DNA from: Streptosporangium sp. NBC_01495
Lineage (GTDB): Bacteria > Actinomycetota > Actinomycetes > Streptosporangiales > Streptosporangiaceae
Assembly: GCF_036250735.1 (NCBI RefSeq)
Contig: NZ_CP109430.1
Span: 9,238,001 to 9,302,000, forward strand
DNA: 64,000 nt
Direction of reading: 5' to 3'
Both the position numbers and the translations under genes were made by a program. Shown here one piece after another: positions 34,485 through 42,335 of the stretch. The notes under the pieces are model-generated. The model worked only from the letters and a program-made list of their open reading frames with translations. It searched no databases and was not told the origin of the DNA. How positions within the stretch are numbered: the stretch's first letter is position 1; each line of letters opens with the position of its first letter.

Positions 34485-34513
34485 TTGACGTCATGTTTCC
34501 GACAAGTTAAATT
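34485..34513 (+). promoter_or_regulatory. Sigma-70-type promoter for the beta-helix protein gene
   Basis: TTGACG (34485-34490), a 17-bp spacer and TAAATT (34508-34513) give a near-consensus vegetative promoter, unusual in its strength for this GC-rich window. The start codon is about 97 bp downstream. Confidence 0.65.
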
Positions 34514-34609
34514 AAGTGTAGAAATAAGGCGTTGATTTACCGTTCCCCGTAAGTCGCCCTTCACCTGCTGTTAGACCTTCCACCCCCCGGATCCGCAGTG
34601 GAGACATGC

Positions 34610-37171
34610 ATGAGAGGTCTGTTCCGTCCTGCCGCCTTATGGACTGCCATGGCAGTCGCGGCAGCTCTGATCGCAGTACCGTCGACCCCCGCCTTCGCCG
34701 ACACGTTGTTGTCACAGGGCAAGACCGCGACGGCCTCATCGACCGAGAACGCCGGAACCCCCGCGAGCGCCGCGGTCGACGGCAACGCCGGCACCCGCTG
34801 GTCCAGTGCCAGCACCGACGCCCAATGGCTCCAGGTGGACCTCGGCACCTCGACCAGCGTCAACAAGGTCGTGCTGAACTGGGAGGCCGCGTACGCCAGC
34901 GGATACAAAGTCCAGCTCTCCACGAACGGCACCACGTGGACGGATTTGAAGACCGTCACCGGTGGTGACGGCGGGATCGACACCTGGGACGTCACCGGCA
35001 CCGGCCGGTACGTCCGCGTGCAGGGCGTCACCCGGGCCACCGGCTACGGCTACTCCCTCTGGGAGTTCCAGGTCTTCGGCCCTGACGGCGGTCCCGGCCC
35101 TGGCGGTCCCTGCGGGACCACCAATGCCGCGCTGAGCAAGACCTACAGCGCCTCGTCGATCCAGAACGCCGAGCTTCCCGCGAGCGCCGCCTTCGACGGC
35201 AACAACGGAACCCGCTGGGCCAGCGCGGCCGGCGACCCGCAGTGGGTCCAGGTCGACCTCGGCTCCGCCCAGACCCTCTGCAAGATCGACCTGAGGTGGG
35301 AGGCCGCGTACGCGAGCGCCTTCAAGCTCCAGGGATCGACCAACGGCACCACCTGGACCGACCTGAAGACCGTCACCGGTGCCACCGGCGGCGTTCAGTC
35401 GCATGAGGTGACCGGCTCCGCCCGCTACGTCCGGATGCTGGGCACCACGCGAGGCACCCCCTACGGCTACTCACTGTGGGAGTTCGCCGTGTACACCACA
35501 TCGGACGACCCCGGTCCCGAGATCCCCGGCGGCGGGCCGCTGGGCCCGAACGTCCACGTCTTCGACCCGTCGATGTCCAGCGCCACCATCCAGAGCCAGC
35601 TCGACGCGGTGTTCACCCAGCAGGAGTCGGCCCAGTTCGGCACCGGGCGCCACGCCTTCCTGTTCAAGCCGGGCACCTACAACGTGAACGCCAAGGTCGG
35701 CTTCTACACCTCGATCATCGGCCTGGGCCAGAACCCCGACGACGTCACCCTCAACGGCGTGACCGTCGACGCGGGCTGGTTCGGCGGCAACGCGACCCAG
35801 AACTTCTGGCGCTCCACGGAGAACCTGTCGGTCCAGCCTCCCGGCGGCACCAACCAGTGGGCCGTCTCCCAGGCCGCCCCGTTCCGCCGCATGCACATCA
35901 AGGGCGCGCTGAACCTGGCTCCCACCGGCTACGGCTGGGCCAGCGGCGGCTACATCGCCGACAGCAAGATCGACGGCGCCGTCGGCCCGTACTCGCAGCA
36001 GCAGTGGTACACCCGTGACAGCTCCGTCGGCGGCTGGGTCAACGGCGTGTGGAACATGGTCTTCTCCGGGGTGCAGGGCGCTCCCGCCACCGACTTCCTC
36101 GGCAAGTCCTACACCACGCTGGAGAACACCCCGATCAGCCGCGAGAAGCCGTACCTCTACGTGGACGGCGCCGGCGCCTACCGGGTGTTCGTCCCGGCCA
36201 AGCGGACCGACGCACGCGGCGTGAGCTGGGCGAACGGCCCCACCCCCGGCACCTCGCTCCCGCTCAGCCAGTTCTTCGTCGCCAAGCCCGGCGACTCGGC
36301 CGCGACCATCAACGCCGCGCTCAGCCAGGGTCTGCACCTGCTGCTCACCCCCGGCATCTACAACCTCAACCAGCCGATCAACGTGACCCGCGCGAACACC
36401 GTGGTCCTCGGCCTCGGTCTCGCGACGATCATCCCCGGCGGCGGCGTCAGCGCGGTCAAGGTGGCCGACGTGGACGGCGTGAAGCTCGCCGGCTTCCTCG
36501 TCGACGCGGGCCCCCAGAAGTCCGACGTGCTCATCGAGGTCGGCCCGCAGGGGTCGAGCGCGGACCACGCCGCCAACCCGACCACGCTGCAGGACGTGTT
36601 CGTCCGCATCGGCGGCGCCTTCGCCGGCAACGCCACCACCAGCGTGGTCATCAACAGCGACGACGTGATCATCGACCACACCTGGCTGTGGCGCGGTGAC
36701 CACGGTGATGGCATCGGCTGGAACGTCAACACCGCCGAGACCGGCCTGATCGTCAACGGCGACGACGTCCTGGCCACCGGCCTGTTCGTCGAGCACTACC
36801 GCAAGTACGACGTCGAGTGGTACGGCGAGCGCGGCCGGACGATCTTCTTCCAGAACGAGAAGGCGTACGACCCGCCGAACCAGGCGGCCTACATGAACGG
36901 CACCAGCAAGGGATGGGCGGCCTACAAGGTCGGCCCCGCGGTCAACACCCACGAGGGCTGGGGTCTCGGCAGCTACGTCTACTTCAACGTCGACCCGACG
37001 ATCGAGGTGGAGAACGGCTTCGAGGCGCCGGTGAAGCCGGGCATCAAGTTCCACAGCCTGCTCACCGTCTCCCTGGGCGGCAACGGCCGGGTCAACCACG
37101 TGATCAACGGTGTCGGCGGTCCCGCCTTCGGTACCGCGACGATCCCGTCCAAGCTCGTCTCCTACCCCTGA
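34610..37171 (+). CDS. Large secreted protein: two discoidin/CBM32 domains plus right-handed beta-helix
   Basis: 853 residues from the ATG at 34610, with GGAG 7 nt upstream. Signal peptide MRGLFRPAALWTAMAVAAAL, cleaved near AFA-D. Two F5/8-type (CBM32) domains, about 30-160 and 172-298, each contain DGNxGTRWxSA, QVDLG and YGYSLWEF. A Pro/Gly linker leads to a beta-helix of about 540 residues with FKPGTYNVNAKVGFYTSIIG, IIPGGG and DDVIIDHTWLWRGDHGDG, a region of clustered Asp that could be catalytic as in beta-helix glycoside hydrolases. It is probably an extracellular polysaccharide-active enzyme or adhesin. I cannot choose among GH families. Confidence 0.85.
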   Translation: MRGLFRPAALWTAMAVAAALIAVPSTPAFADTLLSQGKTATASSTENAGTPASAAVDGNAGTRWSSASTDAQWLQVDLGTSTSVNKVVLNWEAAYASGYKVQLSTNGTTWTDLKTVTGGDGGIDTWDVTGTGRYVRVQGVTRATGYGYSLWEFQVFGPDGGPGPGGPCGTTNAALSKTYSASSIQNAELPASAAFDGNNGTRWASAAGDPQWVQVDLGSAQTLCKIDLRWEAAYASAFKLQGSTNGTTWTDLKTVTGATGGVQSHEVTGSARYVRMLGTTRGTPYGYSLWEFAVYTTSDDPGPEIPGGGPLGPNVHVFDPSMSSATIQSQLDAVFTQQESAQFGTGRHAFLFKPGTYNVNAKVGFYTSIIGLGQNPDDVTLNGVTVDAGWFGGNATQNFWRSTENLSVQPPGGTNQWAVSQAAPFRRMHIKGALNLAPTGYGWASGGYIADSKIDGAVGPYSQQQWYTRDSSVGGWVNGVWNMVFSGVQGAPATDFLGKSYTTLENTPISREKPYLYVDGAGAYRVFVPAKRTDARGVSWANGPTPGTSLPLSQFFVAKPGDSAATINAALSQGLHLLLTPGIYNLNQPINVTRANTVVLGLGLATIIPGGGVSAVKVADVDGVKLAGFLVDAGPQKSDVLIEVGPQGSSADHAANPTTLQDVFVRIGGAFAGNATTSVVINSDDVIIDHTWLWRGDHGDGIGWNVNTAETGLIVNGDDVLATGLFVEHYRKYDVEWYGERGRTIFFQNEKAYDPPNQAAYMNGTSKGWAAYKVGPAVNTHEGWGLGSYVYFNVDPTIEVENGFEAPVKPGIKFHSLLTVSLGGNGRVNHVINGVGGPAFGTATIPSKLVSYP

Positions 37172-37182
37172 GTTCCTGAGCC

Positions 37183-37227
37183 CGCCTGATCAGCGGTGGT
37201 CACAGCGCTCTCCTCGCTGATCAGGCG
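37183..37227. terminator. Stem-loop terminator, first of two
   Basis: A perfect 13-bp inverted repeat, CGCCTGATCAGCG and its complement, with a 19-nt loop, starts 12 bp after the beta-helix protein stop. Confidence 0.8.
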
Positions 37228-37236
37228 TTCCACCCC

Positions 37237-37272
37237 ACGCCGTGGGTCTCCGCCAGCGGAGGCCCACGGCGT
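37237..37272. terminator. Stem-loop terminator, second of two
   Basis: ACGCCGTGGG pairs with CCCACGGCGT, and inside it CTCCG pairs with CGGAG, giving a long hairpin between two convergent genes. It may serve the TetR gene on the minus strand. Confidence 0.75.
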
Positions 37273-37313
37273 TCCGCGTCACGCGACCCGCGAGCGGCCG
37301 ACCGTCTCCCGGG

Positions 37314-37898
37314 TCAGGGTGCGGCGGGGGCGCGATAGCGCAGCCCGTCCATCAGCAGGTCGAGCAGGCGGCGGGCCTGGTCACGCTGCTCGGGCTCGCC
37401 CGCGGCGAGGGACACACCGCCCATGCTCGCGAGCACGTCGATCGGCTCGACGTCCGACCGCACGGTCCCGGCGGCTGCGGCGGCCCGCAGCAGCGTCGCG
37501 ATCGCCTCGACGAGCCGGTCGAGGCTCTGCGCGTACGGATTCCCGCCGGACGCGATGACCACGCGCAACGCGTCGGCCATGCCGCGCTTGGTCGTCATGT
37601 AGTCGACGAAGTGATCCATCCAGGCGCGCGTCGCCTCGTCCGGCGGCATGCTCCCCAGCAGGTCCGACACGACGTCGCACAGCCTGTTCAGCTCGCTGCG
37701 GTACGCCTCCTCGATGAGCGCCTCGCGGGTGGGGAAATGGCGGTAGAGCGTACCGATGCCGACCCCCGCGGCCTTCGCGATCGCGTCGAGCGTCACGTCC
37801 GGCCCGTCGTGGGAGAACGCGCGCACGGCGGCCTCGAGCAGCCGGTCGCGGTTGCGCCGCGCGTCGGCGCGTAGCGGTCGGGGGCCGGTGGCCGACAC
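37314..37898 (-). CDS. TetR-family repressor
   Basis: 194 residues from a GTG at 37898 with AGGAG upstream. The N-terminal helix-turn-helix (VTLDAIAKAAGVGIGTLYRHFPTRE pattern, about 36-60) is classic TetR; the C-terminal part starts at EEAYRSELNRLCD. It is divergent from an SDR oxidoreductase, with an inverted repeat between, so it most likely represses that gene and itself. Confidence 0.92.
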   Translation of the reverse strand: MSATGPRPLRADARRNRDRLLEAAVRAFSHDGPDVTLDAIAKAAGVGIGTLYRHFPTREALIEEAYRSELNRLCDVVSDLLGSMPPDEATRAWMDHFVDYMTTKRGMADALRVVIASGGNPYAQSLDRLVEAIATLLRAAAAAGTVRSDVEPIDVLASMGGVSLAAGEPEQRDQARRLLDLLMDGLRYRAPAAP

Positions 37899-37963
37899 GG
37901 TTTCTCCTCGTCAGTCCGTCTGGACGTGGCAGTCGGCGATCTTGACGCCGAGGGTGATTTGCT

Positions 37964-38014
37964 AAACGGAGGAAACTCCGCTTAGAGTCGTTCGTAGTGG
38001 AGGCTCCTCCGTTT
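37964..38014. promoter_or_regulatory. TetR operator region: 10-bp inverted repeat
   Basis: AAACGGAGGA (37964-37973) and its exact complement TCCTCCGTTT (38005-38014) flank 31 bp. The left arm is also part of a tighter palindrome, CGGAGgaaaCTCCG (37967-37980). The site lies between the divergent TetR and SDR genes. Confidence 0.6.
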
Positions 38015-38082
38015 GCACATCGTACCGGCTGGACCTTCCGTACGCATCGCCGAGCAAACCGCCAAGCAGGACGGGCAGGATC

Positions 38083-39027
38083 ATGACTGAGACCACACGC
38101 ATCACCACGCCGTTCACCGCGGCCTCCACCGCCGCCGAGGTCGTGGACGGCGTCGACCTCACCGGCCGCCGCGTCATCGTGACCGGCGGGGCGTCCGGCA
38201 TCGGCGTCGAGACCGCACGGGCGCTCGCCGGAGCGGGCGCGGAGGTGACCCTGGCGGTACGCGACCTCGACGCGGGAGAGCGCACCGCGAACGACATCAT
38301 CGCGACCACCGGCAACAAGCAGGTCCTCGTCGCCCCGCTGGACCTCGCCGACCAGGCGTCCGTGGCGTCGTTCACGGCCGCGTGGGACGGCCCGCTGCAC
38401 ATCCTCGTCAACAACGCCGGCGTGATGGCCTCGCCCGAGACCCGCACGCCGGAGGGCTGGGAGCTGCAGTTCGCCACCAACCACCTCGGCCACTTCGCGC
38501 TCGCCACCGGACTGCACCCGGCACTCGCGGCGGCCGGTGACGCCCGCGTCGTGTCGGTCAGTTCGGGCGCGCACCTGCGCTCGCCGGTCGTCTTCGAGGA
38601 CATCCACTTCAGGGAGCGCGCGTACGAGCCGTGGGCCGCCTACGGCCAGTCCAAGACGGCCAACGTGCTGTTCGCGGTCGAGGCGACGAAGCGCTGGGCG
38701 AGCGACGGCATCACCGTCAACGCGCTCATGCCCGGCGGCATCCGGACCAACCTTCAGCGGCACATCACCCAGGAGGAACTCGACCGGGCGATCGCGGCGG
38801 CCAGGGGCACGGGCATCACGTGGAAGACGCCCGAGCAGGGTGCCGCCACGTCCGTGCTGGTCGCGACGTCGCCGCTGCTCGAAGGCGTCGGCGGGCGCTA
38901 CTTCGAGGACTGCAACGAGGCGGTCCCGAACCAGCCCGGCTCCCCCAACGGTGTCGCCGCGTACGCGCTCGACCCCGAGGCGGCCGCCCGGCTCTGGCAG
39001 GTGTCCGTCGAAACGCTCGGCCGGTAA
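38083..39027 (+). CDS. Short-chain dehydrogenase/reductase
   Basis: 314 residues. Cofactor motif TGGASGIG at 34-41, NNAG at 110-113, catalytic Ser near 160 and YGQSK (Tyr187, Lys191). The extended substrate part (NLQRHITQEELD, GGRYFEDCNEA) resembles retinol-dehydrogenase/WW-oxidoreductase-like SDRs. Substrate unknown. Control by the divergent TetR is likely. Confidence 0.9.
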   Translation: MTETTRITTPFTAASTAAEVVDGVDLTGRRVIVTGGASGIGVETARALAGAGAEVTLAVRDLDAGERTANDIIATTGNKQVLVAPLDLADQASVASFTAAWDGPLHILVNNAGVMASPETRTPEGWELQFATNHLGHFALATGLHPALAAAGDARVVSVSSGAHLRSPVVFEDIHFRERAYEPWAAYGQSKTANVLFAVEATKRWASDGITVNALMPGGIRTNLQRHITQEELDRAIAAARGTGITWKTPEQGAATSVLVATSPLLEGVGGRYFEDCNEAVPNQPGSPNGVAAYALDPEAAARLWQVSVETLGR

Positions 39028-39147
39028 CCGCCACCGACTCGCCGACCTCTGACCTCCGACCTCCGGCGTGAACCCCGGAACACTGGGGACGAATCCGGTA
39101 GCCCGGCCGTGTGGCGCCCGGCGCCCCTCGAAAAGGTAGGAGTCCGG

Positions 39148-39582
39148 ATGAACACGACAGGCTCATCACCGATCCCGCGGTTCCACCTGGCCGTTCCCGT
39201 CGACGACCTGGAGGCGGCCGGCAGGTTCTACGGCGAGATACTGGGCTGTGAGCGGGGCCGCAGCGCGGACACCTGGACCGACTGGAACCTGCGCGGCCAC
39301 CAGTTCGTCACGCACCTCGCACCCGGCCGCGGGCGCGAGGTGCGCAACCCGGTCGACGGCCACGACGTACCGGTCCCGCATTTCGGGCTGATTCTCACGG
39401 TTCCGCAGTTCCACGAACTGGCCGACCGGTTCAGGGCGGCGGGCACCGCGTTCGTCATCGAACCCTATCTGCGCTTCGAGGGGCAGCCCGGCGAGCAGTG
39501 GACGATGTTCCTGCACGACCCGGCCGGAAACGCCCTGGAGTTCAAGGCGTTCGCCGACGACTCGCAGATCTTCGCGGTCTGA
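39148..39582 (+). CDS. VOC-family (glyoxalase/dioxygenase fold) protein
   Basis: 144 residues from an ATG at 39148 after GGTAGGAG. PRFHLAVPVDDLEAAGRFYGEILG starts the first beta-alpha-beta-beta-beta module with a His metal ligand; HFGLIL and a C-terminal Glu (LEFKAF) complete the metal site pattern of the VOC superfamily. GNALEFKAF near the end is typical. Reaction unknown: lyase, dioxygenase or resistance protein are all possible. Confidence 0.87.
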   Translation: MNTTGSSPIPRFHLAVPVDDLEAAGRFYGEILGCERGRSADTWTDWNLRGHQFVTHLAPGRGREVRNPVDGHDVPVPHFGLILTVPQFHELADRFRAAGTAFVIEPYLRFEGQPGEQWTMFLHDPAGNALEFKAFADDSQIFAV

Positions 39583-39779
39583 TCTGCCCCTTCGCGGCTC
39601 AACCCGCCTCCTTCACGACCTGGCCTGCCCCCCGTGCGGCCCGGCGGCCGGCTGCTGGGCTCCGGGCTCGGATTCGAGTGGAACAGGCACCCATCCGCTG
39701 TCACTCGTCACCCGTCGGCAGTCGAATCCGCCGCCCATGAGGGCTTCGAGCAGGGCTTCGCGGGTCCGGCCCTCCCCGG
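39583..39779. other. Convergent gap with a possible 41-codon minus ORF
   Basis: Between the VOC gene and the hydrolase gene there is a minus-strand frame 39613-39738 starting MGGGFDCRRVTSDSGWVPV. The same frame upstream reads TREALLEALMGGGF, which looks protein-like but has no start with a ribosome site. It may be a remnant. Support is weak. Confidence 0.25.
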
Positions 39780-40580
39780 TCAGCTCTGACGCGGGCCCGC
39801 CACCGAGGTGAGGAACTCGCGGACGACCCTGACGAATCCGGCGGGGTCGTTGGCGTAGACGAAGTGGTCGGTGTCCAGCTCGGCGAGGCGGGTGCCCGGA
39901 CGCCGCTCGATCATGGCTCGGGCCTGGTCGGCGGGGATGACGCCCTGGGTACCCCGGACCAGCAGGGCGGGACAGGTGCCGGCCAGCCAGTCGTCCCAGT
40001 GGTCGCCGTGGACCAGGTCTTCCGAGTCGACCATGTCCTGGGGGTGGAAGGGCAGCCGCCAGGTGCCGTCGGCGTTCTCACGCAACGCGTCGGCGAAGAA
40101 GGGGGCCGCCTGGCCGAGCCCTTCGATGAGCGCCTGGCGGGTGGGGGCCTGGGTGCGCAGGGTGAGGACGAAGGCCAGCGGGTTGGGGCCGTGCGGATCG
40201 AGCGAGACCGGCCCCTCGGCGTTGACCAGGGCCTCGACCCGGTCGGGGTGGCGGGCGGCGAACTGGTAGGCGTTGATGCCCCCCAGCGAATGGCCCAGGA
40301 TCGTGATCCGGTCGAGGCCGAGGTGGTCCAGCAGGGCGAGGATGTCGTCGAGGTAGCCCTGGCGCGAGTAGTCGGCCGCCCGGTCGGAGTCGCCGTGGCC
40401 GCGCTGGTCGGGAGCGATGACGCGCCAGCCGGGAGCCAGCCCGGCGGCCAGGTCGGCGAAATCGGCGCCTTCGGACATGTGGCCGTGCAGGGCGAGCAGG
40501 GGGCGGCCCAGGTGGCCGAAGTCGAGGTAGGACAGGCGGCGGCCGTCGATACGCAACTCGGCGCGGATGGAATCGGTCAC
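39780..40580 (-). CDS. Alpha/beta hydrolase
   Basis: 266 residues from a GTG at 40580 preceded by GGGAGG. Oxyanion region ALHGHMSEG, DQRGHGDSD, nucleophile elbow GHSLGG (Ser98), and a late His (TDHFVYANDP). The overall pattern is that of epoxide-hydrolase/haloalkane-dehalogenase-like enzymes. It is divergent from a TetR gene, and direct repeats in between suggest regulation by it. Confidence 0.9.
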   Translation of the reverse strand: MTDSIRAELRIDGRRLSYLDFGHLGRPLLALHGHMSEGADFADLAAGLAPGWRVIAPDQRGHGDSDRAADYSRQGYLDDILALLDHLGLDRITILGHSLGGINAYQFAARHPDRVEALVNAEGPVSLDPHGPNPLAFVLTLRTQAPTRQALIEGLGQAAPFFADALRENADGTWRLPFHPQDMVDSEDLVHGDHWDDWLAGTCPALLVRGTQGVIPADQARAMIERRPGTRLAELDTDHFVYANDPAGFVRVVREFLTSVAGPRQS

Positions 40581-40644
40581 GGTGGGCCTCCCGAGGGTCG
40601 TTGCCTGCGATGTCAGCGACCATAGGACGGATTTGGGCATTTGC

Positions 40645-40677
40645 GCAAGGCGTTTGCCTTAGGCTTTTGCCTTAGGC
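40645..40677. promoter_or_regulatory. Candidate operator: TTTGCCTTAGGC direct repeats
   Basis: TTTGCCTTAGGC occurs at 40653-40664 and 40666-40677 (13-bp period); an inverted AAGGC lies at 40647-40651, giving AAGGCgtttGCCTT. The region is between the divergent hydrolase (40580) and TetR (40713) starts. Confidence 0.55.
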
Positions 40678-40712
40678 GCTCGCATAGCGCGCCCGCTCCA
40701 GACGCCGATAGC

Positions 40713-41315
40713 ATGCCCGGCATGGGAAATCGCGAGGATCTGCTGGCGGGGGCCCGGCGCTGCCTGGTGGAGAAGGGGTGGGCGCGCACCACCATCCGTG
40801 ACATCACGGCCGCCGCGGGCGGGGTCAGCATGGCCGCCATCGGTTACCACTTCGGCTCGCGCGAGGCGCTGTTGAACGCGGCCCTCATCGAGGCCATCGA
40901 CGAGTGGGGCACCGAGACCGGCCGCACCCTGTCCGGCTACGCCGAGCCGGGCGCCGGTCCGGCCGAACAGTACGAGGCCATGTGGGAGAGGATCATCGAG
41001 TCCTTCACCGCTCACCGGCCGCTGTGGATCGCCAGCCTTGAGGCCCTCCTGCAAGCCGAGCACTATCCCGAGCTGCGGCAACACCTGGCTCGCGGCCAGC
41101 GCGAGGGCCGTCGAGGGCTGGCGGCGATCCTGGCGGGCGTCGAGGAGGACGCGGTCGGGGACGACATGACACGCACCCTTGGCGCGGCGCAGCTGGCCCT
41201 GATGAGCGGCGTCATGACGCAGTGGCTCCTCGATCCCGAGCAGGCACCGTCCGCGGCCCAGGTGGTGGCCGGGCTGCGGGCCATCGTGGCGAGCACCGCC
41301 CCCGAGGCGAAGTGA
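40713..41315 (+). CDS. TetR-family regulator
   Basis: 200 residues from ATG 40713 (ATG 40722 is an alternative). Helix-turn-helix TTIRDITAAAGGVSMAAIGYHFGSRE at about 28-53; C-terminal ligand domain with WIASLEALLQAEHYPELRQHL. Divergent from the alpha/beta hydrolase with repeats between. Confidence 0.9.
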   Translation: MPGMGNREDLLAGARRCLVEKGWARTTIRDITAAAGGVSMAAIGYHFGSREALLNAALIEAIDEWGTETGRTLSGYAEPGAGPAEQYEAMWERIIESFTAHRPLWIASLEALLQAEHYPELRQHLARGQREGRRGLAAILAGVEEDAVGDDMTRTLGAAQLALMSGVMTQWLLDPEQAPSAAQVVAGLRAIVASTAPEAK

Positions 41316-41442
41316 CGGCGACCCCCGGAGCCGTACGGGCCTCCGTTATGACGATCTTGGGGTGGGTAGGATTTCCGCCTGACCACGGACTGTCGTCTCG
41401 ACAACCGTGAATCCCATGGGTGACGCGAGATCGGAGGATCGG

Positions 41443-42081
41443 GTGGACATTGACCGCTGGGTCGCGGTCGGCCGCGACCTTGAGTCGAGCCCGGCCGTTC
41501 ACCGGCCGTCGTCCTTCTCCGCGCTGCTGGCCGCGACCATGGGCGACTGCGGGGGAAAGGTCGTCATCGACGCCGGATGCGGTGCCGGTCTGGTCACCCT
41601 GGCGGCACTCTCGGCGGGGGCCGTTCACGTGGTGGCCCAGGACTACGACCCCGCGGCACTGGCCGACACGGCCCGCAACGTGGAGCGGTTCATCGGACCG
41701 GACGCGAGAAGGCGGCTGAGCCTGTGGGAGGCCGACTGGAGCCTTCTCGGCCCGATGCGCGCGGATCTGCTGGCGGTCAATCCGCCCCAGCGTCCGTCGT
41801 CGCTACTTCCCGAGGTGGATCCCGAGTTGCGGCACCTCCACGAGGGAGGGGGCCAGGACGGTCTGGACGGGATGCGGCTGGTGCTGGCCCACGCGGGCGC
41901 CACCCGGGTCCGCACCACCGCGGCCGGCGTGCTCAAGCTGGCCGACGCCGAGATCCCGGGGTGGAGCGAGCCGCTGATCGTGGCGAGCGCCGAGATCCCG
42001 TACGACGCGGCGTGGCGGACGATCGTTCCCAGCCTGCGTGACCGGGTGTCCGTGTGGGAGTTCGAGCGACTGAAGGCGTGA
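41443..42081 (+). CDS. Class I SAM-dependent methyltransferase, RNA/protein N-methyltransferase-like
   Basis: 212 residues from a GTG at 41443, chosen because GGAGG lies 5 nt before it; GTG 41407 or ATG 41416 would add up to 12 residues. SAM motif I is VIDAGCGAGLVTLAAL; acidic QDYDP ends strand 2; the VNPPQRP word is close to the NPPY motif of N-methyltransferases acting on amide or amine groups (PrmC, TrmN6-like). Target unknown. No neighbour gives a hint. Confidence 0.82.
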   Translation: MDIDRWVAVGRDLESSPAVHRPSSFSALLAATMGDCGGKVVIDAGCGAGLVTLAALSAGAVHVVAQDYDPAALADTARNVERFIGPDARRRLSLWEADWSLLGPMRADLLAVNPPQRPSSLLPEVDPELRHLHEGGGQDGLDGMRLVLAHAGATRVRTTAAGVLKLADAEIPGWSEPLIVASAEIPYDAAWRTIVPSLRDRVSVWEFERLKA

Positions 42082-42138
42082 CGAGGAAGGTGCCGCCGAG
42101 ACGGCGGTGACCACGGGGAACCCCCGGGGGCCTCCGGA

Positions 42139-42262
42139 TACTCGCCGGTCTTCCCGCGCGACGTACTCGCAGGTCTTCCCGCGCGACGTACTCGCTGATC
42201 CTCCGTGCGACGTACTCGCCGGCCTTTCCCGCGACGTACTCGCCGGTCCCCCGCGCGACGGC
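42139..42262. repeat. 25-bp tandem repeat, five units
   Basis: Units beginning tactcgc recur at 42139, 42164, 42189, 42213 and 42238 (24-25 bp), with gcgcgacg at their ends. The array occupies most of the 254-bp gap between the methyltransferase and the sensor kinase, so it lies in the kinase's upstream region. Confidence 0.85.
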
Positions 42263-42335
42263 CGGAGCGTCAGGGAAGGCGTCTCTCGTACTTTGGGCCG
42301 ATCCGGATCGGTACGGGCTCTCGTACCATGATGAG

